Positions 12,984-25,230 of a stretch of 64,000 nt of DNA are shown in pieces. A program made the position numbers and the translations under genes. Under the pieces are notes generated by a model. It saw only the letters and a program-made list of their open reading frames with translations, did not search any database and was not told the origin of the DNA. The stretch is from Misgurnus anguillicaudatus (lineage: Eukaryota; Chordata; Actinopteri; Cypriniformes; Cobitidae), in assembly GCF_027580225.2 (NCBI RefSeq), contig NW_027395277.1, positions 558,001 through 622,000 of the forward strand, written 5' to 3'. Position 1 is the first letter of the stretch. Each line of letters begins with the position of its first letter.

Positions 12984-13588
12984 AAACACACAGATAGGCA
13001 ACGGTTTACTTTCTGGGCCTGTTGACGTGGACAAGACCGACATTATCATCATTCCCCCCGCTTTGTCTCTCAGTCTGTAAGTTAACTGCTGTTAGCATTG
13101 CATTGTGAGCGAATCTTTCAAACATTGTAAGGAGCGTCACATTTCCTGCTAAAATCAGAGGTATTCAGGCCAATCACAACGTACAGATTAGCTGGCCAAT
13201 CAGGGACACAGCGTTTTTTTAGGTCGATGAGTTTTATATTAAATCAATGCGTTTGAGGAAAGCAGTATATCTGGAGCTACAAACATAGGCTATAGGGTAT
13301 GTGGAAAATAATGTGTTTTTTTAACCATAAACCATGCAAACACGTTCACCAAATTCACAAAATAACGATTTTTAGCAATGGAATAGGTTCACTTTAAATC
13401 CCTTATGTTGCCATGTTGTCTTTTGTCTTGTTTGTTGTTTCATGGTCATGTTTATGTTGTTGTTCCTACTATTTGTATCATGCCCAGGATTATGTCTTTA
13501 CGAATGTAAGACTTTGACTTTTATTAGGCAATGTAAGATGTTCATGATGAATGATTTTATCCTCACTGATGTGCTCTTATATTGTCAG
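12984..13588. other. end of copy 2 intron 1, no gene seen
   Basis: AT-rich intron. From about 13300 to 13588 it aligns with 27440-27639 in copy 3 and leads to the shared acceptor TATTGTCAG. Confidence 0.5.
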
Positions 13589-13596
13589 TGTTCAGT

Positions 13597-16500
13597 ATGG
13601 AGTCAGTAGGAGTGAATGTGATAGAAGTTGCCACTTTAGGGAGACCCTTTCAGCTGGGGATGCTCTACGACTGCAGGAAAGATGCTCTCGTGCCAGGTAC
13701 CACATTACAATTATCTTTATTTTACACAGATCAAGGTAACAAATGATTTAGAGAATGTGTTCCAGGAAGCACTAATATAAGACCTTTTCTATCAGATGTT
13801 TTAACACAGACTTCTTACAGATGTAGCTATGCTACCTGGGAAATGCAGGGCAACCAGGGCATCAATTTTATTTAGTTTTATAAGTACAATTTTGGTGTGT
13901 TTTTTTCTTTTTTGGCTAAAAAAATCTCTCTACAGGAATCACGTTGTGGGATGAAGAAAAGCTCAAGCAGAGTATTCGATCTCGTCCCCAAAATAATACA
14001 GATTTCAAAGTTACAGCTTCCGACTCTATTGAAGAAAAATCTAACTTATTGAACATTGAAGCCTCTATGAAATTGAGTCTGTTGGGTGGATTGATCAACG
14101 TAACCGGTGCCGCCAAATATCTCAATGACACCAAGAAGTCTTTCATTCAGCAGAGACTGACTCTACATTATCATTCAACTACCAGGTTTGAAGAATTGAG
14201 CATGAACCATTTAGCATCTGAAAATATAGCTCACCATGAGGTGTTTGATCACGATACAGCGACACACGTGGTGACGGCAGTGCTGTACGGAGCTGACGCC
14301 TGCTTTGTGTTCGACAGAGAAGTTTCTTCAGATGAGGACAAAACTACAGTGGAAGTTGAAGTGAAGGCAGTGTTTGAAAAACTCAGAATCATTACAGTAG
14401 ACGTAAATGCGAATCTAAACATGAATGAGGTTCAGAAGAATGCGGTGCAAAAATTCAGTGTCACTTTCTATGGTGATTTTCAGTTGCCGTCTAATCCGAC
14501 TTCATTTGAAGATGCTTTGAAGGTTTACGCTGAACTTCCCAAACTGCTGGGAGAAAACAGAGATCTTGTGGTTCCACAGAGAGTGTGGCTGTATCCTCTG
14601 AGCAAACTTAACTCGAGAGCTTCAAAACTTCTGAAGGAAATCAGCATTGATTTAATCAATGACATAGAATCAGCATTAGAGAGTTTAAATACAACTGAGA
14701 TGAAATGCAGTGATCTTCTGAAAGACTCTCCTGCTTCAGCTTTAACTTCATTTCATGATAAAATATTGCAGATGAAGCAGAACTGTAACAAATACAAGTT
14801 GAGTCTCATGAAGAAACTCGGCTATCTGTTGCCTCAGATCCGTGGAGATAAGATTGAAGACTCATCACTGACAGATCTACTGAATGATCATCATGAATCT
14901 CCATTCAGAGAAAGTGAGCTTGCAGAATGGTTGAAGATGAGAGAGAAAGAGTCAGCGATCATTAAAACGTTGCTCAGACAACTAATTGAATTTGGTGCAA
15001 AGGTAGAAGACAACCTAGAGGCAATCTTGATGGATCTAGATGTTGGAAATCTGGTCAGCTACACATTCACATCATTGGACTGGTCAGATGTGCTCCTTCC
15101 TAAACAATTGACCTATCTAAGATCTTCAACAATGAGAAATAAAAATGACACTGACTTCCAGAAGGAAACGTCATGGCTCACCCCTGCCATCCACAAGACT
15201 ATGAGGAGCAACTTGGAGATGTTTAAGAGCTTGATTCGTTCAAAAGATCGTAAACCAGCCAAGTTTATTGTGTCATCAAAACAAATGGAGGATCATCCAG
15301 GTTCCTGCATTCTCCTGTATGAAGGTGAATGTGTTAAAGCTGTTTGCTTCACTCCTCCATCAAGTCCGGCTCGTCCAATCACAGCAGAGGTTAAAGGTGA
15401 CAGTGTGGTTATAAATGTGAAGCCCTCAACATGTCCGGCTACAGAGGAACTCAAGTTACTCTACAAAATAAAGCAAGAGAAGATCTGGACATCTCAACCT
15501 GTGCTGAAGGACCAAAATACTGTAACTCTGACTGATCTGAGACCAGGCACTGAATATGAGATAAAATGTACAGCGGTGGGGAAACTCAACTACACCACTG
15601 AATCTGATGTGATCACAGTTAAAATTGAGGTATGATCACACATTTAATATCAGTACATGTCAGCAGATATTTATTTTAGTTGTTAATGAATGTTAAATGT
15701 TTTTTTTTTCAGGGGAGGAACCAACCCTTTATGGGTGAGTCTGGTTTATTATATAGTAAAGTGAGTCAAAGTACTCTTTAAAGCAGCTGTACATGTTTTT
15801 AAATGTCACAGATGTGACTCTAATTGCTGGATTTAAGCTTTTTGTAAGGCCCTAATAAGCAGAGCTGTTACAGACACTGCCATGACATAAAAGAGGGATA
15901 ACACAAAACTCGGCCTATTAGGGGTATTTATTAAAATAAGGGAACGGAGACGTCACGTTGTGACCGACGAATTGAGAACACGCCTCGCAGGACCAATCTA
16001 CTTCGAGAAACTACAAACACGGCAATGAACTTGGCAGGCAGATATTTGCCTCTGCCGGTGCCGCCCCACCGCTCAGGTATTTAACAAGAGGCAGGTGCTG
16101 AAATCAAATCAGTTGTTTGCACTGAGAAAGCTGAGCAAAGTGCACAGCCTAATTTAGCAATGGAACAGAACTGTGGTGACGGGACGTGACGTGACGTCTC
16201 CGTTCCCTTCCTTCAGGGGACGAGGGTTACATACGTAACCAAGACGTTCCCTTTCAATTGGTCACTACGACGTCACGTCGTGATTGACGAATTGTGAAAC
16301 CCTACCAAAGCGCCACAGGAGCTGAACCATTCCAGTGCCGCCAAAAGCCCTCCGCCTTCCACGTAGGGGGCGGATGCTAAGGCTTACTGCCAATGGCCAG
16401 TCACTACTTGTTCCTTAACCCACGATAGTGAACTAGTGAACTGGGAAGCGAACTCTGGTTCTGACCACTGGGTCTGACCACGGGGGGTGAAAGTGAGACT

Positions 16501-19500
16501 GTCACGGTTAATCCGTGTCATGTCTTGTCTCTGTTCCGATTGTTATCACCTGGACATTCATTGATTAATTACCTGCCTCATCACACCTGTTTGTCATTTA
16601 GTCTGTGTGTGTATATATACCTCTGTCTTCTGTTTGCTCACTGCTGGATCATTGTCATTGATACCCTGTCTGTTCCTGTGTTAATGTTCCTGTGTTCCTG
16701 CCTTCACCATGTCTGCCCTCGTGTTTTTATGATTAAATGTTATTTATTTTGAACCTTGCGTTTGCGTCCTGTCCTTACAACCCTTCAGTGTCGTGACAGA
16801 GACAGCATCTCGGTGTAATTATAATACGTGAAAGCCGGTCAGCTACACTCTCCTTGGGACTCGGTCATGAAGCCAACGCTGAAGCGATCTCATATAGAGC
16901 AGCCCGAGCAGTCTCATAGACGCAGCTGGTGCCATATGCCCCAGAAGCCTCTGAAATTGTTTCAATGGGACCGTAACCCTGCCTTTGAATGTTTCGAGGC
17001 AACCCAGAATTGACTGGACACGGGCTTCTGTGAGACGTGCTGTTAGATCGACCGAATCCAGTTCCATCCCAAGAAAAGAGATCCTCTGCGTAAGGAAAAG
17101 TTTGCTCTTCTCCCAGTTGACCTGAAGACAGAGACGGGCGAGGTGTTTGAGTACACAATCTATGTGTGTGCACAGCCTCTGACGAGACTGAGCTATTATG
17201 AGCCAATCATCTAGATACAAAATGCGGACACCGCTCTCTCTCAGGGGCTGGAGTGCGCCCTCCGCAACTTTTGTGAAAACACGGGGAGAGAGGGAAAGCC
17301 GAACGGTAAGACTTGTGCTGATATGCCCTCCCCTCGATCTGGTTTCCGACCACACCACAGTACAAAGACAGGGCTCATAAAGATAATAAATGATATTCGC
17401 GTCAATACAGACAAAGGCAAACTATCAGTGCTGGTGCTCTTCAACCTCAGTGCTGCTTTTGACACTGTCGATCACAACATACTTCTTGACAGGCTGGAAA
17501 ACTGGGTCAGGCTTTCTGGGATGGTCCTAAAATGATTTAGGTCATACTTAGAAGGGAGAGGTTATTATGTGAGTATAGGTGGCCATAAATCTGAGTAGAC
17601 ATCCATGACATGCGGAGTCCCGTAAGGCTCAATTCTTGCACCACTTCTGTTCAACCTGTATATGCTCCCACTAAGCCAAATAATGAGATAGAACCAAATT
17701 GCCTATCACAGTTATGCAGACGACACTCAGATCTACTTAGCTCAATCCCCTAACGACTACAGCCCCCATTGACTCCCTGTGCAAATGCATTGATGAAGTT
17801 AACAGTTGGATGTGCCAAAACTTTCTTCAGTTAAACAAAGATAAAACTAAAGTCATTGCGTTTGGAAACAAAGATGAAGTTCTCAAGGTGAATGCAAACC
17901 TTGACCCTAGGGGTCAAACAACTAAAAATCAAGTCAGGAAACTTGGTGTGATTCTGGAGTCTGACCTTAGTTTGAGTAGTCATGTCAAAGCAATAACTAA
18001 ATCAGCATATTGTCACTCAAAAATATCGCAAGAATTGCTTTGTTTTCAGACAAGACATAGAGAAACTTGTGCATGCTTTCATTACCAGCAGGGTGGATTA
18101 TTGTAATGACCTCCTCACAGGCCTTCCCAAAAAGACTATTAGACAGCTCCAGCTCATTCAGAATGCTGCTGCCAGGATTCTGAGCAGAACCAGAAAATAT
18201 GAACATATCACACCAGTCCTCAGGTCTCTACACTAGCTACCAGTTACATCTAGGATTAATTTTAAAGTATTATTAAGGGTATATAAATCACTCAGTGGAC
18301 TAGGACCTCAATACATTGCAGATATGCTGATTGAATATAAACCCAACAGATCACTCAGATCATTAGGATCACATCAGCTAGAAATACCAAGGGTTCACTT
18401 AAAGCAAGGAGAGTCAGCTTTTCACTATTATGCCTGTCGCAGCTGGAACCAGCTTCCAGAGGAGACCAGATGTGCTCCAACAGTAGTCACATTCAAATCC
18501 AGACTCAAAACATATCTGTTTAGCTATGCATTTTCTGAAAGAGCACTATGCTGTGTCCGGGGACAATGAAGTAAGGGCTGTAAAACCCCGACTTCATCTC
18601 GGCTGAAGGATCCGGCTCGATCACGTCCTTCGATAGCAGGACAGCGATCTCTGCACGCAGTACGTGCGCATCGGCAGCCTTCACCGTGGTAAAGCGAACG
18701 CCTGAGTATTTGGGAGGATGCAAGGGCAAATTGAATTGTATAGCCGAGACAGATCGTGCGTAAAAGCCAATGCGACGGCTTGGGAAGCTCTTCAAGGCAA
18801 GTGGACACGGGCTGCTTGTCCGACCGTGCGCAATGGCCACGTCATGTGATGTAACACTCACCCGGCTCCGCTGATGGATGGTTAAGCATGGGCTCGTTTG
18901 TAGATGTCCCGGGACGCTCAACACATCCCCTGGCGAAGGAGGAAGAGGAGATCATAGGGTTTTGAACCCGTCCGAAACTCCTACATGCCTCTGGAGACCT
19001 GGAGGAGAAAGAGGAATTCGCTCTTTTTGTGGTTTTGTGGGTGCCGACTGAAAAGTCTGCGGAACGGAAACAAAATGAAAGATTCCTCAACCGATCCTCC
19101 ACCGGTAGAGGGAATGGTGCTTTCACCATCTCCTGAAGAGCGATACTCTCCACTTCCAGGTCGCCCGTCTCAGGGCCGCTTGGACTTCTTCTTTCCACCA
19201 GGCTTAGCGGGCGGGGCGGGCTGCTGATGACTGGTTCCTTGCTTCTTAGAAGAGCCCCGGGGAAGAACAGAGGCGGCCATCGCTGCAGGACGCCCTCGGC
19301 GAGGAGCAGGCTGAGGTGTCGACGTCGACGGGGCAGGTGTAGGTTTCTTCCGATGTGGCATGATCTTAGAGAGGGCCTCAGTCTGCTTCTGGGTTGCAGA
19401 GAACTGTTAGGCAAAGTTCTCGACGGCCTCGCCGAACAGGCCGGCCTGGGAAACCGGAGCATTCAGGAGCCGGGTTTTATCGGCATCCCTCATGTCCGCC

Positions 19501-22500
19501 AGACACAGCCAGAGGTGGCGCTCCTGGACCACCAAGGTGGACATAGCACGACCGCACGGAGTTCTTCAAAAAACCACCTGGTCGTAACCTCCTTCGTGCA
19601 GGTCCTTCAGTGCTTTAAGGTCGGAGTATACCTTTTTTCCGCGTCCGGCTCGCGCGCGCACGCGTCCATGCAGCTTTTCAAGTATACTCCCTGTGGCTAC
19701 ACACGGATGGCCACGTTCGACACAATACGCAATACAAATGATTTCTTATTCAAATTATTACTCTACTAGGCCGTCAGGGCAGCACTGATTTGGATCAGGA
19801 ATCAAACATTATGGTAACATCCACAGCTTTCTGTTCTTGGAAGAAGTAAAAATTAAAGAAGAAAAATGATAGTGTGTGGGCAAATGCTGTCTTTTTCCTT
19901 TGTATAATTGTTTGTAGTGGAGTGTCCTGTCTAAATATTCTCTGTGCGGTTTGATGGATGGTTTTGATGGATGGTTTGATGTTAATAACAATGTGTTTCT
20001 GATTTAAGGATATTGTGCTTTGATAAGTGATGGATGGGGCAACTGTTTGAATGCACTTCTGCAAACTCTCTACATGACTAAAGAATACAGAGATCATGTT
20101 ATGAGGTAAACAAATAACTTCATTCATTTCATTCTGTTGTGATTCATCAGAGTTTATTACAGTAATTATATCATGTTATTTAGACTAAAAACAGATAACA
20201 GGTCTTTTGAGGATAAGCTCAATAAAGAGTTAAAGGTGTTGTTTGAAAAGTTGGACATCGAGCAGGGGCCGGTCTCAACACAATCAACTCAAGACACAGC
20301 TGACGAAATCTTTAAACTTGACGGAAGATCATTAGGTAAATAAATTTAACTTTAAAAAAGTTTTGAATCCATAGATATAAATAATATACATGACCTTACA
20401 TGTTTAATTTTTGTGTATTTGAAGACGATCTTGTAAGTAGATTTGGTCATGAACGTGAATACGCAGCAGAATTCTTGTGGAATACACTTGTGCAGACTCG
20501 CTCATCTGAGGTGACTCAAGTTTCTTTCTGTTAGTTTTCAGTCTTATTTTATAACTTACTGTCTGTGTCTAAAATCAATTTGATTGGTAGTTTTTCAAAT
20601 TTTCAAATTTAGTTTTGACTTTAATTGTAGAAACCTCTTGTATTCTATTGTACGCTATTATTTCAGATATAACACTGACTATTATTTCATTGTTATTATT
20701 TGTTTGCATGTAAAACAGTTTTATACAAATGAACAGCTATTGTGAGTAACAGTAATATACAAAGAAAAAAAACATCTTTTTAGTTGTGGTTATATGACTT
20801 TGTGATTAAAGCATCAATATTCATAGATTATTAATAAATCTGCTTTCTGACTTTAGATTTTTATGTTTGCTGAGAACTATGATACAAGATGTCAATCATG
20901 CAGAACTAATTTAATAACTGGATTCATCTCAGTCTCTGTTGAAGAATTTCAAGATGTGGTATGCAGTTCTGAATTGATCTATTCAAATAATTAAATACTC
21001 ATTCAGTCTAACTGTGTTGAGACTAAATTTAATCCTTTACAACTGTAAATCAGTAAATCCGATGAGTAATAGGAGCTTTAATAAATACATAATCATTTAT
21101 GTATGAAACTTGATTTCGTAGATGTTATATTTGATACTATTTGATGTGTTTGTTATGTAGGAAGATGCTCTACAGATAAGAAAAGGAATCATGAAGCAGT
21201 TCTGTCCTGTCTGTAATAAACCTCTGAGAACGGCAAGTAACTTTTCAATCATGTAGTAAATATTTACACCTGTTCTGATGGTGTGAAGTTCTGAAATGTT
21301 AAATTATGAAAAATAAGCCTTAGATATCTGCAGAGAGGTTTATGTCAAAATGTGGCGTCTTTCACAATGCAAACTTTAGGGAATGACAACCACATTTAAA
21401 TGCAAGAGTAAATCCCTAAATGTTCTCATCCTTGTCTTTACGTATCAAGACTTACTCCTGAAAATGTGATGATTGACACATACTGTATGTAACCATAGTA
21501 ACGTTCTGACGTGTTGCATGGTTGCACTGTTTTTTCTGTGCAAGACCTGACAACACTAGTAGCAAATGCTCGTGCATCTGTCATTTACTGCACCGTGCAA
21601 TCACAAGATTTTCCCACATCTAGGCATGAGAGAGACACGTGTCATGTCCATGATGCACACACGTTTAAATACTTTCATCAACAACTAGTTGTTCAGTTTA
21701 GTTCTGTATGCACTACGCACTCACTACTAATGACTGAACTGTGTGTGGATTAAGCATTAAAAGATGAAGTGTCAACCAAATTTATAAGCAGTGTGTACGA
21801 GACCTCTGTGTAATGTTTTTATCTCAGATACAGCGGAGTACCACAATTTACTGAATATGATTTAGTCTTCATTATGTGTCCTAAAACTGAGTTATTATCT
21901 CATCAGAAACATGAGATCCACTCGCAAAAAATACAGATTGTACGTTTGAGGAGATTCAAAGGAGGAAGAGTGGAGAAAAATGAACTGGAAGTGATAATTC
22001 GTCCTCATTTAAAGGTAATAAAACATGGTTTGTGTGTATTTGTGTGTTTTCCAGTTTATTTCATAAAACAGAGAATAATCAACTATCATAAAGTCTGTCT
22101 TTAATTTCAGGTTTCATCTCATGAGTTTGAGCTCTATGCCATCATAAACCACTACGGCTCATATTGGAGTGGACACTTTAATGTAGACATCAAATGTGAA
22201 AATCAACAATGGTATCGCTTTGATGAAACCCACGTGTGTGAGGTATTTACAAATATTTATATTAATATTAAACTGTATTTGACAAGAATTTAACATCTTT
22301 GTTGACAATATTACATCATAATCTGCTCATGTTTCTGGATGATTTTTCTTTAGAGTTATCTTTCACAAAGAGACGAGAACTTCGTGTACAGGTACAGTAT
22401 CTGCTATCTTTCATGCACTGTGATATTATTGTTATGAAGATGATTAAATGAATGTCTTTACAGGTCTTCAAGTGCTTATATGCTCTTCTACAGACCCAAA

Positions 22501-24117
22501 AAACACAGTGAGTTACACATTATGATGTTATGTGTTGTTGATCTTTGATTTATAATGCAGCGTATGAAAGTCCTGTGATGTGACACGCTGTACTTCATAT
22601 AAAACTTTTTTAAACATCATTTTAAGTTCCCTTTCAGTTGGTCACTACGACGTCACGTCGTGACCGACGAATTGGGAACTCGTTTAGAGAGACCGGAGAT
22701 GGCGGCCGTGCCCGCTCGTGCGGCGGAACCGGTAGGGTTGGAGGGGTTAACCTTCCCTCCTCCCGAACCAGCCTGTCTTTATGATTGGTACTTCGGAGCT
22801 GCTCGGGCCTTCACCCCTCACCTCCCTCGCTGCCATGGCTCCGTTGAAGGTCCAAGTGAAGGCTTTAGAGATCTGCACAAGGGAGGCCGCGACCCTCGGT
22901 CATTCGATGTCCACCACAGTGGTCCAAGAACCCCACCTTTGGCTGTGTCTGGCTGACACGACGGACGCAGACAAGAACAACTTCCTGAGGCGATCTCCTA
23001 GGTCGTGCCCCGGCAGAAGAGAGCTGCCCTGGTCCACCAACGCCGGCTCCTCAGTCTGCCTCTCGCCGTCGGGGTCCTGCGGCGGCCACCTCCGTTCCCC
23101 TCCTCGGACCCCATCTCTCGGCAGGGCAGAGGAACCGGTCTTCAGGAGCTCGCCCTGCCTGCTCAGCCGCTTCCCATGGCAATCGGGAGTTTAAGTGGCC
23201 CCGAGATGGGTCGAGTGAGCAACTGAAAGGGAACGTCTCGGTTACGTATGTAACCCATGTTCCCTGAAGAAAGGGAACGGAGACAGCACGTCCCGTCGCC
23301 ACAGGGCTCTCCCTGCTGTCACGGCCGGTCACATTCTCCCGGCTTTCTCAGCGAAAAGAAGCTAATTTTGTATTCTGCAGATGCGGCTTATATACGCACC
23401 TGACGGGGCGGTGCCAGCGTTATGCAAATACCTCAATGCCAAGTTCATTGGTGTTTTAGTAGTATATCGAAGCAGATTGGTCTCTCTAAGCGAGTTCCCA
23501 ATTCGTCGGTCACGACGTGACGTCTCCGTTCCCTTCCTTCAGGGAACGTGGGTTACATACGTAACCGAGACGTTTTCTATCACCCATTAATGTTTAACTG
23601 TAAAGCAGAATTTCTCTTCTCTTATTCATTTATCTACTGGAGGTTACCATCTCTTTTATAATGTCTCTGGTGTGGTTTAGGAAAGTTACTGAGACTGAGT
23701 TAAACTTAACCTGCTGTGTTTATGGTACTCATGGTAAAGATTGTATGTAATCTGATGTACTCAGATTACCAGAGATGAATCTGGAGTTTGTTGTTAAATA
23801 TAAACCAGTAAGGGTTAATGATAATAATCAGTGTGACTCTGTTTTAAATGTTTCATTTTCATATTTAACACGAGAGTAAAATGTCATTCACACGTTTATG
23901 TTTATATTAAGATTCATGAATGCAGTCGTGTGAATTGCTCATGAAAGAAGATAAAGGTACTGTATGAGATTCCAAACATCTGTCATTAGGTCTAAAATTG
24001 AGTTTCATGATTAATATTTTTATTTTTAATTGGATGACTAACAGTAAATTTGATAAAGTAACATAAACATAAATCATCTTTGTGATTGTAGGTCTGGACT
24101 GCCTGGACATCAGATGA
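13597..24117 (+). CDS. SNTX-USP fusion gene copy 2 (full coding span)
   Basis: Predicted 890-aa protein. Exons: 13597-13696 (start exon, acceptor at 13589), 13936-15629, 15713-15734, 20009-20105, 20184-20335, 20425-20510, 20857-20958, 21161-21232, 21907-22014, 22111-22242, 22354-22391, 22464-22507, 24092-24117 (TGA). The start ATG has A at -3 and G at +4. Residues 1 to about 598 form an SNTX-type protein (MACPF/CDC-like, helical, thioredoxin-like, FN3). About eight linker residues follow, then a USP-like domain. SNTX family members include fish-venom pore formers and non-venom paralogues. The absence of a signal peptide suggests a cytosolic protein. The USP Cys position is Asn with Cys one residue later; His (SGHF) and Asp (RFD) are kept. 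Exon 11 is 9 nt shorter than in the other copies. About 4.3 kb of retrotransposon-rich intron separates the two halves, so splicing across it is unproven. Confidence 0.82.
13936..15629 (+). CDS. large SNTX exon of copy 2
   Basis: A single 1694-nt exon encodes about residues 34-598. Visible landmarks are a MACPF/CDC-like region (FVFDREVS near residue 170), a helix-rich middle with a LLPQIRG segment, a thioredoxin-like strand region after [10 protein letters not shown], and a C-terminal FN3 domain ([19 protein letters not shown]... [15 protein letters not shown]). The exon lies between a CTACAG acceptor and a GTATGA donor. The frame reads on only two codons into the intron, so the donor matters. 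It has the same length as the copy 3 exon, with roughly 45 residue differences counted by eye, unevenly spread. Annotated as a member of a toxin-related family; toxicity of this protein is not implied. Confidence 0.93.
15713..15734 (+). CDS. 22-nt linker exon joining SNTX to USP, copy 2
   Basis: The micro-exon encodes GRNQPFM plus one base of the next Gly codon. It is flanked by a long pyrimidine-tract acceptor and a GTGAGT donor. It enters in phase 0 and leaves in phase 1, exactly what is needed to join the FN3 end to the Cys-box exon. The copy 3 equivalent (32605-32626) has the same length and phase (GRIRPFM). Confidence 0.8.
16500..16799. mobile_element. solo LTR inside the DIRS element
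   Basis: The unit starts TGTCACGG and ends CGTGACA, about 300 bp, with a TATATATA motif and an ATTAAATG tail. It is flanked by a GAGAC-like 5-bp sequence. This fits a solo Ty3/Gypsy-type LTR. The right duplication should be checked. Confidence 0.55.
16843..17325 (-). pseudogene. DIRS reverse transcriptase, C-terminal part
   Basis: The frame encodes [13 protein letters not shown], then [13 protein letters not shown] with the two catalytic Asp, then [17 protein letters not shown]. This order is typical of DIRS/Ngaro reverse transcriptases. The N-terminal part is separated from it by the LINE at 17328-18560. Confidence 0.85.
17328..18560 (+). mobile_element. L2-like LINE fragment, 5'-truncated, inside DIRS
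   Basis: Plus-strand frames encode [24 protein letters not shown] (first catalytic Asp region), a decayed YADDTQIY region, [14 protein letters not shown] and the terminal motif WNQLPEETR...[14 protein letters not shown]. Order and spacing match L2-clade LINE reverse transcriptases of fish. Several stops and frameshifts are present. It interrupts the DIRS reverse transcriptase. Confidence 0.85.
19170..19600 (-). pseudogene. DIRS gag-like region
   Basis: On the minus strand a [13 protein letters not shown] motif is followed by a Pro/Ser/Arg-rich tail ending GGKKKSKRP. The same HLWLCLAD motif occurs in the shorter DIRS copy at 22890-22960, and the basic tail recurs at 27282-27425. Frames are broken. 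Confidence 0.7.
22627..23572 (+). mobile_element. short DIRS-derived element in the last intron of copy 2
   Basis: The left end carries CACTACGACGTCACGTCGTG and CGACGAATTGGGAACTCG. The right end carries the inverse (GAGTTCCCAATTCGTCGG, then GACGTGACGTCTCC). An internal copy of the GGTTACGTATGTAACCC module lies at 23240-23260, matching the split terminal-repeat plan of DIRS. Between them is a plus-strand gag fragment ([18 protein letters not shown]). Copies 1 and 3 lack it, which places the borders within a few bases. Confidence 0.75.
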
Positions 24118-25230
24118 TATCTAGAAGATTTAAAACATTCACAAAATGCATCTCAACATATAATCACAGATGCTTTACATTGCATGACTTTAAGTATTAT
24201 TGAGTTGACATTATTTTTTACAAATTACCTTAAAAACATAATATCTGTGTGTTAAATCAAAACATTCATACATTGTGTTTAATGTTTAATATTGATAACA
24301 AATGTAGCTTATAACAGTGCATAGACTAATCACTTTTGATAAAATACACATTATAATCAACATTATAGATCAAATATTTTCAATGTCATTGAGTTTTCAA
24401 ATGATTAGTTGGTTGTTAGGGATAATTTAGTAAATGAACACATACATGTTATCAGCTGGTGGTATTTCTCTGCACATTGAGGCTGTAAAACTTTGTCTCT
24501 GATGAAAACATTTTTTAATAAAATAAAAATGTGCTCTTAAGATACTTTGATATAATAAGTCTGCTGCAGTGAAGTCAAACATCTATGTTTTTATACCAGC
24601 AAAAGCAGACACTGAGTATAACCTGAACATGACACCAGCGACCCTATGAAGACGGTTAAGCATATAAACTAAATTCTTATAATGCAACCATTTTCAAATA
24701 TATTTGGGTTAATGTAGTAGCCTACACGTGAACACAAGTATATAACAATGTGCTACAGGTTTCTGGATATTTTAATCTAACATATTCTAACATTTCTGTT
24801 ATTTTATCTTTTTTGTAACAAAACATGATTTTTTTTTGCTAAAACCAAAAGCTCTTGAAAACAATACGTGTTAATATTTTGTGTAAAATATTACTAGAAG
24901 AGAATTTGTAAAGCTGAGAAAGAATTAAATTAAGGCTCATATTAAATTCTTATTAATTGAAACCAAAATACGGATAGATTTACCAAAATTTAAGGTTTGC
25001 TGCCGGTAGAGACTACGGTAATTTTTGTAAATAATCTGAACAAACATAACATTTTAATTACTACATTACTGATGTCCAGGTGAATTTGCAAAATCATAGA
25101 GATTATGTCTGTGATGAATTAAGGCGGACTTAAACGTTTCATTCGTCTTTTGAGTAAACAGTCATATGTGAAGTGCATTTGACTTACACAAAAACTGTTT
25201 TGTCCTTTTAATGCAATGGTTCTGATATCA
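24118..25230. other. 3' flank of copy 2 and intergenic DNA
   Basis: 24118-24610 is homologous to the 3' flank of copy 1 and contains AATAAA-type signals near 24518. From 24610 to 25230 I see only AT-rich sequence with no convincing gene or repeat ends. Confidence 0.45.

Larger units (their letters stand above)
15930..19765 (-). mobile_element. DIRS-type retrotransposon, degraded, with nested inserts
   Basis: The minus strand carries a gag-like region with its basic C-terminus (about 19600-19170), the start of a reverse transcriptase (18700-18560, ending YSPYFIVP) and, after an inserted LINE, its remainder (17325-16843, with the YLDDWLI catalytic motif and FLGMELDS). The flank at 15935-16330 has the GACGTCACGTCGTGAC / GGTTACATACGTAACC terminal modules typical of fish DIRS elements. 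It fills the intron between the SNTX half and the USP half of copy 2, antisense to the gene. Tyrosine-recombinase sequence was not found. Confidence 0.8.

Noticed and set aside
18842..19462. 206-codon minus-strand frame rich in Arg/Ser
   Set aside because: Out-of-register shadow of the DIRS gag-like region; the HLWLCLAD and KKSKRP motifs lie in other frames.
22660..23332. Several overlapping open frames on both strands
   Set aside because: They lie inside the short DIRS derivative; only the [13 protein letters not shown] frame has family meaning.
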